A stretch of DNA of 36,394 bases from Paenibacillus humicus NBRC 102415 (GTDB taxonomy: Bacteria > Bacillota > Bacilli > Paenibacillales > Paenibacillaceae), in contig NZ_BIMD01000051.1 of the NCBI RefSeq assembly GCF_004000905.1, forward strand, positions 1 through 36,394, in the 5' to 3' direction. This document shows, piece after piece, positions 23,441-31,330 of this stretch. Both the position numbers and the translations under genes were made by a program. The notes beneath the pieces were generated by a model. The model was not told where the DNA came from, made no database searches, and saw only the letters and a list, made by a program, of their open reading frames with translations. Every line of letters begins with the position of its first letter. The first letter of the stretch is position 1.

Positions 23441-25024
23441 CTATTGCACATACCGCGAACCTTCCATCGATATCGCCGACGGCGCAGCCATCTCGGCATG
23501 GACCGACAGCCCGACTTCGAACATCCGGCTCCATGGCATGCGGCAATCTCCGACCTTCACGGAAAGCCCGCTTCCCGCCAGCTCCCGTTCCAGGAACCGC
23601 TCCAGCTCCTCGCGGACCATGGCTGCAGCCCGGCCTCGCTGCCCGTCCACCGCGAAATAGTCCATGCCGAGCTCCTTGATCGGTCCGTCGGCCAGCCGGC
23701 GGCGAATGCCGGAGCAGTAGCCGTAGTCCTCCGCGATGCGCAGCCCGAGGAAGTCCGCGTGGCTGCCCGTGCAGCCGAACCGGGCATATACCATCAGCTG
23801 CGCGAGCACGGTGCCGATGGAGTTCGCGCTCGTGTTCCAGCCGGCGATGCCGGCCAGGCGGGGCAGCATGCCTTTCCTGCCGAGCAGGCGCAGCAGCTGC
23901 AAGTCGCCACCGTTGGCATAAGCGACGTCGGCGACCCCCACAGGCTTGCGCAGCCGGCCGACCGCATAGCTGCCGTACTCCACGAGCTCCGCTATGCTGC
24001 GCTGCACGTCATAACCCGCATCCGGATTCAGCTGTCCGTTGGCCTCCCCCATCCTGTCTCCCGGCGAATTCACGAGCAGCACGAGATCCCCATCGGAGGC
24101 GCTCTCCGCGAGCAGGCCGCCCGCCGCAAGGATATGGAGCTTGAGGCTCTCGCCGAGCAGACGGTCTTCATACAGCGGCGTCACGAACGGACCCCGCGTG
24201 CTGGAATATCTCGGGTAGACGAGCGGAACCGCACCGTGCCTGGCGTTGACGAGCCGGGCGAGCAGCGTGCAGCCCGCCTCGTCCGCTCCCGGATACATGA
24301 GCGTCCGCAGCTCGGCTCCCAGCTCCCGGATCCGCTCCCGCACCGCCTGCTGGTCGAGAGCCGTCCAGCCGTAAGGGGCGGCGTCGTCCTGGGGCAGCGC
24401 GAGGAAATCGAGCGTGCCGTCCGCCGCAAGCTCCAGCGAGGCCCGGTTGGCGGCCGCGTTGACAGCCCGCCGCTGCAGGTAGTCGTCGCGGATGTCTCCC
24501 GGCAGCCGGGCCCGGATCGCCTCCAGCTCGGCCAGCTCCTCCGCCGAGGCTTCACCCAGCCTTTCCCGGTGTCCGTAATAGCCGAGCAGGAACAGCTCCC
24601 GTCCCCACTCCCCGTAATAATCCGGCTCCTCGTCGGAGCTGGAATAGCGGGGACATCTCATCAGGAGGTGGAAGGCGTACAGCTTGAGCGAAGGATTGCT
24701 TCGGCGGATGCGGCGCAGCCTCTCCAGCGGAGCGGCGGCCTCATGCTCGCCCAGCCGGTGCAGCCGGGAAGGAACGATGCCGCCGTAGAGAAGCGTGTCG
24801 ATGGACACGATCGCCGCTTCGGCGTCTGCCGCCTCCCGCTCCAGCCAATCGCCGAGCTCGGAGATGCGGCCCGGCTTCTTCTTGTCGCCCATCCACTCCA
24901 GCGGCGGACGCACAAGCTCCAGGTCGCTCCCGCGCGACAGCAGCCAAGGAAAATCATAGTTGCAGGGGCGCTCGTCCAGCGGCAGGTATACGACCTTCGC
25001 CTTCGGGCCCGATGTCGGATGCAT
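23441..25024 (-). CDS. DUF4127-family protein
   Basis: A 527-residue protein of the DUF4127 family. The N-terminal KVVYLPLDERPCNYDFPWLL motif is the family hallmark, followed by VSIDTLLYGGIVPSR, FHLLMRCPRYSSSDEEPDYY and FLALPQDDAAPYGW, and later VLLVNSPGDRM and AGWNTSANSIGTVLAQ. There is no signal peptide or membrane helix, so it is cytoplasmic. Its reaction is unknown to me. The conserved Asp, His and Asn patches look enzymatic. The cluster context points to a step in breakdown of a ManNAc-containing compound. The ATG at 25024 follows AAAGGAGCTGAC. Confidence 0.85.
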   Translation of the reverse strand: MHPTSGPKAKVVYLPLDERPCNYDFPWLLSRGSDLELVRPPLEWMGDKKKPGRISELGDWLEREAADAEAAIVSIDTLLYGGIVPSRLHRLGEHEAAAPLERLRRIRRSNPSLKLYAFHLLMRCPRYSSSDEEPDYYGEWGRELFLLGYYGHRERLGEASAEELAELEAIRARLPGDIRDDYLQRRAVNAAANRASLELAADGTLDFLALPQDDAAPYGWTALDQQAVRERIRELGAELRTLMYPGADEAGCTLLARLVNARHGAVPLVYPRYSSTRGPFVTPLYEDRLLGESLKLHILAAGGLLAESASDGDLVLLVNSPGDRMGEANGQLNPDAGYDVQRSIAELVEYGSYAVGRLRKPVGVADVAYANGGDLQLLRLLGRKGMLPRLAGIAGWNTSANSIGTVLAQLMVYARFGCTGSHADFLGLRIAEDYGYCSGIRRRLADGPIKELGMDYFAVDGQRGRAAAMVREELERFLERELAGSGLSVKVGDCRMPWSRMFEVGLSVHAEMAAPSAISMEGSRYVQ

Positions 25025-25094
25025 AACGTCGTCAGCTCCTTTCTTCCCGCATGGCGGCTTCGGCCCGGCGCTGCCGGCCTCGTCCCTCCCTTGG

Positions 25095-25117
25095 CGCTCT
25101 CCGATCAGGGGAGAGCG
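25095..25117. repeat. Intercistronic hairpin between transporter and catabolic genes
   Basis: CGCTCTCC and GGAGAGCG (8 bp, perfect) enclose a 7-base loop in the 110-bp gap between the second permease gene and the DUF4127 gene. There is no T-run. It could stabilise the upstream transporter mRNA or mark a processing site; this is inference. Confidence 0.5.
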
Positions 25118-25135
25118 GCCTCGTCCATGCGTCTC

Positions 25136-26020
25136 CTATCCTTTCACCGCTCCCGAAATCCCTTCCATGTAGTACCGCTGCGTGAACAGGAACACGAGGA
25201 TGATCGGCAGCACCGACAGGATCGTGCCGGCCGCGATCCAGCCGAAGTTGTAGGCGAACTGGCCGTTCAGATAGGTCAGCGCCGCCGCAAGCGGATACTT
25301 GCCGGGATCGTCGAGCACGACGATCGGCCACAGGAAGTTGTTCCAGTACGCCATGAATTCCAGCAGCAGGATGACGGCGATGCCCGGCTTCACCATCGGC
25401 ACCATGAGCCGCAGGAAGATCCGGACCTCGGAGGCGCCGTCGATCTTGCCCGAGTCGCGGATGTCGTCGGGCACGCCCATGAACGTCTGCCGCATCAGGA
25501 AGATGTTGAACACGGATACGGCCGACGGAAGCACGACGCCGATATAGGATCCGATGAGGCCGAACCAGCCGATCGTCAAGTAGTGGACGACGAGCGCCGT
25601 CGACGACGGGATGATCATCGTCGAGACGAGGATGGCGAAGACGAGCGAGCGGCCTTTGAAGCGCATTTTGGCCAGCGGGTAAGCGGTCGTAAGGGACAGC
25701 GCCAGGTTGAGGGCGAGGCCGAGCGCAGTGATGATCAGCGTATTGCCGATGTATTTGGGAAAGTTGATGAACCCCCAAACCTCCGTGTAGTTGGTCAGCT
25801 TGACGAAGGTCGGGAAGATCGGCGGCGGGAAGGCGAATACGTTTTTCCCCGGCATGAGAGACACGCTGAGCAGCCAGAGAAACGGCCCCATCATGAACAA
25901 GGCCAGAAGCAGCAGCAGGACATATCCGACCGACAGCGTCACAATCCGGCGCAGCCGCCTGCTTCGCCGGCTCTCTCGTTCAAGGCTTTGGACGGAGCGG
26001 CCCATACTCGGTTGATTCAT
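25136..26020 (-). CDS. Carbohydrate ABC transporter permease (MalG-type)
   Basis: A 294-residue inner-membrane subunit with six hydrophobic helices. The EAA loop reads IDGASEVRIFLRLMVPMVKPG near residue 205. The N-terminus (MNQPSMGRSVQSLERESRRSRR) is charged and cytoplasmic, and the C-terminus FLFTQRYYMEGISGAVKG is typical of MalG-like permeases. The ATG overlaps the stop of the preceding permease by one base (TGATG), so the two are translationally coupled. With the other permease and the lipoprotein it forms a sugar importer; no ATPase gene is present. Confidence 0.94.
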   Translation of the reverse strand: MNQPSMGRSVQSLERESRRSRRLRRIVTLSVGYVLLLLLALFMMGPFLWLLSVSLMPGKNVFAFPPPIFPTFVKLTNYTEVWGFINFPKYIGNTLIITALGLALNLALSLTTAYPLAKMRFKGRSLVFAILVSTMIIPSSTALVVHYLTIGWFGLIGSYIGVVLPSAVSVFNIFLMRQTFMGVPDDIRDSGKIDGASEVRIFLRLMVPMVKPGIAVILLLEFMAYWNNFLWPIVVLDDPGKYPLAAALTYLNGQFAYNFGWIAAGTILSVLPIILVFLFTQRYYMEGISGAVKG

Positions 26021-26904
26021 CAATATGGATTCACCCCGCCTTTCTGATTGACCCGGAATACGACGATGCTGACAACGCCGACGATGACGCTGACGATCAG
26101 CCCGAGCGCCGAAGCATAGCCGTAATTCAGCTTGGTGATGCCCTCCTGGTAAATATAGAGGCTGGAGGTCAGCGTCGCGTTGCCGGGTCCTCCGTTCGTC
26201 AGCACGAACATCTCGTCGAAGACGCGGATCGCGCCCATGAGGGAAATGAGGCTGCAGAAGAAGACGTACGGACGCAGCAATGGAATCGTAATATGCCTCA
26301 CCCGCTGCGCCGCCGAGGCTCCGTCCACGATCGCGGCCTCGTACAGATCGGTGGGAATGGCCTGGAGGCCCGCCAAATACAGCATCATGTAATAGCCGAG
26401 CCCTTTCCACAAGGTGATGAACATGAGCACATAGAGAGCGGTCGAGCTGGTCGAGAGCCAGCCGATCTTCTCGTGGATGATGCCGAGCTCAAGCAGGATG
26501 TAGTTGACGAGGCCGTTCTGGCTGAGCAGCCAGTTCCACATGAGCGCCACCGCGACCATCGACGTGACGACCGGAATGTAGTAGGCCGCCCGGAACGCCT
26601 TGATGCCCGGAATGCGGCTGTTGACGAGAATCGCCATCAGGATCGACAGCAGCTGCAGCACCGGAACGACGATGACGTACGTCATTGAATTCCGCAGGGA
26701 AGCGATGAAGCTGTCGTCCTTGAACGCCTTGACGAAGTTGTCCAGGCCGACGAAATCCGTCTCGCCGAGCACCGAGTAGTTGGTCAGCGCGAGAGGGATG
26801 CTGTACAGGATGGGAAACAAAACGAAGACTCCGATAACGAGAAGGCCCGGAGCCATGAAGCTCCAGGCCGGAAGCGCATCGGAAGCGAGGGTTCTTCTGC
26901 GCAT
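26020..26904 (-). CDS. Carbohydrate ABC transporter permease (MalF/UgpA-type)
   Basis: A 294-residue membrane protein with six helices. The start MRRRTLASDALPAWSFMAPG is followed by LFPILYSIPLALTNY. The EAA motif is YEAAIVDGASAAQRVRHITIPLLRP. It pairs with the MalG-type subunit to form the channel of a sugar importer. It lies 28 bp downstream of the binding-protein gene and its ribosome binding site is weak (AGGACGG about 10 bases upstream), which fits coupling within the operon. The sugar is not evident from sequence; the catabolic genes suggest an amino sugar or oligosaccharide. Confidence 0.94.
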   Translation of the reverse strand: MRRRTLASDALPAWSFMAPGLLVIGVFVLFPILYSIPLALTNYSVLGETDFVGLDNFVKAFKDDSFIASLRNSMTYVIVVPVLQLLSILMAILVNSRIPGIKAFRAAYYIPVVTSMVAVALMWNWLLSQNGLVNYILLELGIIHEKIGWLSTSSTALYVLMFITLWKGLGYYMMLYLAGLQAIPTDLYEAAIVDGASAAQRVRHITIPLLRPYVFFCSLISLMGAIRVFDEMFVLTNGGPGNATLTSSLYIYQEGITKLNYGYASALGLIVSVIVGVVSIVVFRVNQKGGVNPY

Positions 26905-26932
26905 GCCAGTTCACCGTCCTAAATGTGTTCGG

Positions 26933-28351
26933 TTATTTGGTTGGGGCTTTGATAGCCTCGTTCACCTTGGCCGCTGCCGCTTCAAGCCCCTTTTTGACGT
27001 CGCCGCCGTTCAGGATGATGTTCTGCAGCTCCTTGGAGACGGCGGTATTGATGTCGCCCGCTGCCGGTATGCCCAGGTAATACTCCTGAGCCTTGTCAAG
27101 GCTTTGAGCCGAAGCGATCTTGGCCTGGGATTCCAGCGTATTGTCGGATTCCGAGAAGAACGGATCCTCGATCGATTTCTTGGTCGCCGGCAGCGTGTTG
27201 GAATCCTTGGAGAAGGCGGTCTGATTGTCCGCGTTCGTAACGAAGGCGGCGAAGTCGGCTGCTGCCTGCGGATCCTTGGAGCCTTTCGGCACGACGAGAT
27301 TCATGGAGTTGGAATAGCGCAGATCCGCCTTGCCCGTAGGCAGCGGCACCGCGATCGTGTTTTTGTACACATCCGGTGCGGATGTCTTGAGGAAGTTGAT
27401 GAAGGATGGACCGGACAGCTCGAAGGCCACCTGCTCGCTGGAGAAATACTGGATCTGCTTGTCGAACTTGGCGTCGTCCTTGACGATGACGCCCTCGTCC
27501 ACGAGAGTTTTCAGCTGCTGCACGACTGCGGCGCCCGCATCGGTATTGAAGGCTGCGCCGGTGCGCGCCTCGTCCAGGATCGGAACGCCCTCGCTCGGCA
27601 GGATGTTGGCTCCGAACTGGGTCGCGTACCCCGAAGCGCCCGTCTTGGCCTTGATCTGCCTGGACCACTCATAGAGCTCCTCCTTGGTTTTGGGAGGATT
27701 GGCGGGATCGAGCCCGGCTTTCTTGACCAGGCTGGTGTTCATGTAGAGGACTTGAGTACCGGTATACCATGGCAGAGCATAGGCTTTGCCGTCGAATACG
27801 GTGGAGTTGTAAATACCGTCGAAGAAGCTGGTCTTCACCTCGTCGCCGATGAGCGGATTGAGGTCGGCAAGAGCGCCCTTGGAGGCAAGCTGGCTGGCGA
27901 ATTCCGTGTTGAGGTTGACGACGTCGGGCGAGTTCTTGCCGCCTGCGGTGGCCAGCAGCTTGGCCTGGATGGCGTCATACGGATAGTCCTTCCAATCGAT
28001 GGTGACGCCGGGGTGTCCCTGCTCGTACTCGTCGATCAGCTTGTTGAAAAAGTCGTTGAACTTCGGCTGGAGGGAGATCGTCCAGAACTCCAGCTTCACG
28101 TCCTTGGCGGGGGCCGGGCTGCCGCTCGGAGCGGTGCTCGCTCCGGCCGTCGGAGCGGGCGATGCGGCTCCGTCGTTGCCCGCGCTGTTGTTGCCGTTGT
28201 TGCCGCAGGCCGCGCTCAGCAGGAGCAGCGCTCCAAGAGTTCCCGCCGTCGCGGCCTTGCGCAGCGCTGCGGATGACGGACGACGCAGGGATTCCTGAGC
28301 CGCCGTGTGATGCCTGACCGCCTTTTCCTTGCCTTCTGTTTGCTTCACCAT
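26933..28351 (-). CDS. Sugar ABC transporter substrate-binding lipoprotein
   Basis: A 472-residue extracellular binding protein (family 1 type). The lipobox LSAAC has Cys near residue 49. A Pro/Ala/Ser linker follows, then VKLEFWTISLQPKFNDFFNKLIDEYEQ, ALPWYTGTQVLYMNTSLVKKAG and a C-terminal lobe with ADFAAFVTNADNQTAF. It captures the sugar and hands it to the two permeases downstream. The ATG at 28351 has AGAGGG 11 bases upstream; a GTG at 28363 is also in frame. The N-terminal cytoplasmic stretch before the hydrophobic core is unusually long for a lipoprotein signal (about 35 residues), so a later start cannot be excluded. It is the first gene of the cluster. Confidence 0.92.
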   Translation of the reverse strand: MVKQTEGKEKAVRHHTAAQESLRRPSSAALRKAATAGTLGALLLLSAACGNNGNNSAGNDGAASPAPTAGASTAPSGSPAPAKDVKLEFWTISLQPKFNDFFNKLIDEYEQGHPGVTIDWKDYPYDAIQAKLLATAGGKNSPDVVNLNTEFASQLASKGALADLNPLIGDEVKTSFFDGIYNSTVFDGKAYALPWYTGTQVLYMNTSLVKKAGLDPANPPKTKEELYEWSRQIKAKTGASGYATQFGANILPSEGVPILDEARTGAAFNTDAGAAVVQQLKTLVDEGVIVKDDAKFDKQIQYFSSEQVAFELSGPSFINFLKTSAPDVYKNTIAVPLPTGKADLRYSNSMNLVVPKGSKDPQAAADFAAFVTNADNQTAFSKDSNTLPATKKSIEDPFFSESDNTLESQAKIASAQSLDKAQEYYLGIPAAGDINTAVSKELQNIILNGGDVKKGLEAAAAKVNEAIKAPTK

Positions 28352-28476
28352 ACCATGAGCCACCCTCTCTTGATTTCATAGACTTGCAGGACAAGTACGA
28401 AGAAAACGGGAGAATAGAGAACCATGCCGTTCGCAACCAAGTTGAGGAAAATGTGGAATTGGTAAATCTTGCTTAG

Positions 28477-28505
28477 AGTATAGCAACAGAGCTCCGCTTT
28501 GAGAA
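28477..28505 (-). promoter_or_regulatory. Likely promoter of the sugar cluster
   Basis: On the minus strand, -35 TTCTCA (28500-28505) and -10 TATACT (28477-28482) are 17 bp apart, about 125 bases before the binding-protein start. No cre-like site was recognised. Confidence 0.55.
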
Positions 28506-28515
28506 GCATTATTAT

Positions 28516-28551
28516 CCAGAATTTTTGATTTTTCTGGAGAATTTTTTCTCC
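28516..28551. promoter_or_regulatory. Two overlapping inverted repeats upstream of the sugar-cluster promoter
   Basis: CCAGAA...TTCTGG (28516-28521 and 28532-28537) and GGAGAA...TTCTCC (28536-28541 and 28546-28551) share two bases. They lie just upstream of the -35 box and are candidate sites for the RpiR-type regulator. The rest of the 385-bp gap to the Nudix gene (28352-28736) shows no gene. Confidence 0.45.
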
Positions 28552-28736
28552 ATAAGGTGAATAAGGACATTGGAAGGAAGTCTTGAGCATCGAAAAATCG
28601 AGGAAGGTTCATCATCCCGGTGAAACCTGGAAGCCGCTTGACTCGTCTTGGGACCGACGGGTACGAGAGCGAGAGCGTCGTTTCCGGACGATACGGCAGG
28701 CAGGCGTTCATCGCAGCAGAGAAAGCGAGGCGGAGC

Positions 28737-29246
28737 ATGAAGATGGGAACGTCAACAATCGAAGCCGACTGGGGAGGCCATCTGGTCAGGCTGACGTGGC
28801 TGCCGGGGGCCGTGCCGGATGCCGGACAGATCGTGACCAGCGTCCATGGAGTGTGCACGGATAACGGCCATATTCTCCTCGTGAAGGTAAGCGGCAGAGG
28901 CTGGAACCTTCCCGGCGGCCATGTGGAGGAGGGGGAATCGCCGGAGGAGGCCTTGCTTCGGGAGTGCATGGAGGAGGGATGCGTCCGCTGCGGCCGCCCA
29001 TCCCTGCTGGGACTGATCCGGGTCAGCCACGAAGCCAATCCACTGTTCGATCCCCAGGGAAAATATCCGCTCGTAGCCTATCAGGCTTTTTACAAGGCCG
29101 ATGTTCAGCAGCGCCTGCCCTTCAACGGCATGCATGAATGCACCGCGCGAATCTGGGCGGAGCCCGATCAGGCCCCCCACGCCCTGGATGACCATGAGCT
29201 CGTGCAGCTGATCGTGAAGCAGACCGTTCAGGAGGAGCAGCGCTAA
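28737..29246 (+). CDS. Nudix hydrolase
   Basis: A 169-residue Nudix protein. The Nudix box GGHVEEGESPEEALLRECMEEGCV matches G-x5-E-x7-REUxEExGU except that the last Gly is replaced by Cys. It hydrolyses a nucleoside diphosphate linked to another group, using divalent metal bound by the REUxEE glutamates; the substrate is unknown. The ATG at 28737 is chosen for GAGGCGGAG just upstream; the ATG at 28743 is also possible, and the frame extending to 28620 is not supported. It is followed 17 bp later by a HAD phosphatase gene, forming an operon. Confidence 0.88.
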   Translation: MKMGTSTIEADWGGHLVRLTWLPGAVPDAGQIVTSVHGVCTDNGHILLVKVSGRGWNLPGGHVEEGESPEEALLRECMEEGCVRCGRPSLLGLIRVSHEANPLFDPQGKYPLVAYQAFYKADVQQRLPFNGMHECTARIWAEPDQAPHALDDHELVQLIVKQTVQEEQR

Positions 29247-29263
29247 AAAAGGATGTGGCCCCA

Positions 29264-29941
29264 ATGACGAAGACAATCAAGCTGGTGCTATTCGATTTTG
29301 ACGGCACGCTCGCCGACACGCTGCCGCTTTCGTTCAGCGCCTTCAAAGCGGTATTCAAGCAATTCGGGGATCAGGATCTGACGAATGAAGATATCGTGGC
29401 CATGTTCGGACCGACGGAGGACGATATCATCCGGAGAAATATTCCGGCCGGACATTCCGCGGAGGAAGCGATTCGGCGTTATTATGCCGTCTATGAAAAC
29501 GGCCACCGGGACGGGACGATGACGGGAGACTCCGATGTCGCCGCTCTGCTGGACATTCTCCGCGGCAAAGGAATTGCGATGGGCGTCATTACGGGCAAGA
29601 GCCGGAGAGCCTACGATATTTCAGTCGAAGCCCTGAACATAGCAGACTGCTTCGCCATTTCCGTAACGGGAGACGATGTGGACAAGCCGAAGCCGGATCC
29701 GGAAGGAATTCTGCTGGCGCTGGGCAAGCTCGGAGCCTCCCCGGCGGAAACGGTCTTCATCGGCGACAGCAACGCGGATATTCTGGCCGGCAAAGCCGCG
29801 GGCGTCCGCACCTTCGGCGTCCGCTGGCTCTCCACTTTCCAAAGCGCTCAGTACGATGTGGAGCCGGACGGCCTGTTCAGCAGCACGGCAGAGTTCCTGC
29901 AGCTGCTGAATGCGGAGGCTGCCGGCGGCAGCGGTGCCTGA
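29264..29941 (+). CDS. HAD-superfamily hydrolase (phosphoglycolate phosphatase/PpaX-like)
   Basis: A 225-residue HAD phosphatase. Motif I is LFDFDGTLADT with the nucleophile and acid Asp. Motif II is in GVITGKSRRAYDIS. Motif III Lys is in DKPKPDPEGI. Motif IV is IGDSNADILAG. The alpha-helical cap between motifs I and II is of the PGP/PpaX type. It removes phosphate from a small metabolite; which one is unknown. The ATG at 29264 has AAAGGA 11 bases upstream; a GTG at 29255 is too close to it. It is co-transcribed with the Nudix gene and ends before a strong terminator. Confidence 0.9.
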   Translation: MTKTIKLVLFDFDGTLADTLPLSFSAFKAVFKQFGDQDLTNEDIVAMFGPTEDDIIRRNIPAGHSAEEAIRRYYAVYENGHRDGTMTGDSDVAALLDILRGKGIAMGVITGKSRRAYDISVEALNIADCFAISVTGDDVDKPKPDPEGILLALGKLGASPAETVFIGDSNADILAGKAAGVRTFGVRWLSTFQSAQYDVEPDGLFSSTAEFLQLLNAEAAGGSGA

Positions 29942-30002
29942 TGCGTTCCTGCATCCTGGTTTGACGAAAAGGAGCGTTGCTCCAGGTTTCGACTCCACAA
30001 AA

Positions 30003-30047
30003 AAGGCCGACGGACTGGAAACCCAGCCGACGGCCTTGCTTTTTTTA
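30003..30047. terminator. Bidirectional rho-independent terminator
   Basis: AAGGCCG...CGGCCTT with an inner CTGG/CCAG stem is followed on the plus strand by GCTTTTTTT and on the minus strand by TTTTTTGT. It can serve the Nudix/HAD operon and the aldo/keto reductase gene converging from the right. Confidence 0.88.
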
Positions 30048-30208
30048 TAGCGAAAATAGAGAACTAAAAGGCGGGAGCCGAATCAGATGCCGAGCTCGTG
30101 AAGCAGAGATCATCGGCTTAGTACGTTCCCGCATTCCATTATCCGATGCGGGCTTCCTTGACCGCAGCCAGATTGACGCCGGTCGCCGACCCCAGCGCTC
30201 AAGCGATT

Positions 30209-31189
30209 TTATTGGGCTCCGACGACCCGGTGAGGGACATACGGCTCTTCCAGCGACGCGATTTCTTCCGGCGTCAAGGAAACCGAGAGAGCGGCCGCCG
30301 CCTCCTGGAGATGCGATAGTTTGGTAGCGCCGACAATAGGAGCGGTGACGGGCTGCTTCTGCAGCAGCCAGGCCAGCGCGATCTGGACGCGGGAGACGCC
30401 GCGCTTTTCCGCTATGGAAGCGACTTGATCGATGATCGAGCGGTCGGCGTCTGCGGTGGCGTCGTATTTTTGTCTGGCGATCTGATCGGTTTCGGAACGA
30501 AGAGTCGTTTCCCCCGCATCTCTCGTCAGCCTTCCGCCTGCCAGCGGACTGTACGGAATCACGCCGATTTTCTCCTCCCTGCAGAGAGGAAGCATCTCCC
30601 GCTCTTCTTCGCGATAAATGAGATTCAAATGATTCTGCATCGATACGAACCGGGTCCATCCGTGAGTCTCTGCTGTATGAAGCGCCTTTAAGAATTGCCA
30701 AGCATACATGGCGGAGGCCCCTATGTATCGGGCTTTGCCGGCCTTCACGACATCGTGCAGGGCTTCCATCGTCTCTTCGATCGGCGTCTGGTAATCCCAG
30801 CGGTGAATCTGGTACAGGTCCACGTAATCGGTTCCAAGACGCTTCAGGCTTTTGTCGATCTCGCTCATGATCGCCTTGCGGGAAAGTCCGGCCCCATTGG
30901 CGCCCTCATGCATGCGGCCATGCACCTTCGTCGCGATGACGATCTCATCCCGATTCGCGAAGTCCTTGAGAGCGCGTCCGACGATCTCTTCGCTGGTTCC
31001 GCCCGAGTATACGTTGGCCGTATCAAAGAAATTAATGCCCAGCTCCAAGGCATTCTTGATGATGTGACGGCTGCTCTCCTCATCGAGCACCCACTTATGA
31101 ATCCAGCGGTCGGCATCGCCAAAGCCCATGCATCCAAGGCAAATGCGGGATACATCCAAGCCGGTGTTTCCAAGTTTCACATAGTCCAT
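30209..31189 (-). CDS. Aldo/keto reductase
   Basis: A 326-residue NADPH-dependent oxidoreductase with a TIM-barrel. MDYVKLGNTGLDVSRICLGC opens it. The catalytic tetrad is visible as Asp and Tyr in FFDTANVYSGG, Lys in IATKVHG and His in YQIHRWD. GVIPYSPLAGGRL and the C-terminal PIVGATKLSHLQEAA bind cofactor. It reduces aldehydes or ketones; relatives act on stress-derived carbonyls. The ATG at 31189 is preferred over the GTG at 31201. Its promoter has the 19-bp spacer and dyad of MerR-controlled promoters, which suggests induction by a thiol-reactive or carbonyl stress; no MerR gene lies in the window. Confidence 0.93.
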   Translation of the reverse strand: MDYVKLGNTGLDVSRICLGCMGFGDADRWIHKWVLDEESSRHIIKNALELGINFFDTANVYSGGTSEEIVGRALKDFANRDEIVIATKVHGRMHEGANGAGLSRKAIMSEIDKSLKRLGTDYVDLYQIHRWDYQTPIEETMEALHDVVKAGKARYIGASAMYAWQFLKALHTAETHGWTRFVSMQNHLNLIYREEEREMLPLCREEKIGVIPYSPLAGGRLTRDAGETTLRSETDQIARQKYDATADADRSIIDQVASIAEKRGVSRVQIALAWLLQKQPVTAPIVGATKLSHLQEAAAALSVSLTPEEIASLEEPYVPHRVVGAQ

Positions 31190-31221
31190 GCGTCGGCACA
31201 CTCCTTAAAAGGGATAGCTCG

Positions 31222-31252
31222 ACTATACTCCTTGGAGTGAACTCCAAGTCAA
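31222..31252 (-). promoter_or_regulatory. MerR-type promoter with palindromic operator
   Basis: On the minus strand, -35 TTGACT (31247-31252) and -10 TATAGT (31222-31227) are 19 bp apart. The spacer region holds a perfect 18-bp palindrome, CTTGGAGT-TC-ACTCCAAG, at 31231-31248. Overlong spacers with a dyad between the boxes are the mark of promoters activated by MerR-family proteins through DNA distortion. Confidence 0.85.
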
Positions 31253-31330
31253 GCGGAAAAGACGGCGGAAAGATAAGAAGGTTCGCCCTCCCCGTCCATC
31301 GGAACGCCCTCCTTGGCTCTGACGCCGCCG

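Noticed and set aside
23375-26047. Very long plus-strand frame (890 codons) opposite the sugar cluster
   Set aside because: It is a shadow of the high-GC genes on the minus strand, which carry clear family motifs; its own translation is Arg/Pro/Gln-rich with no motif.
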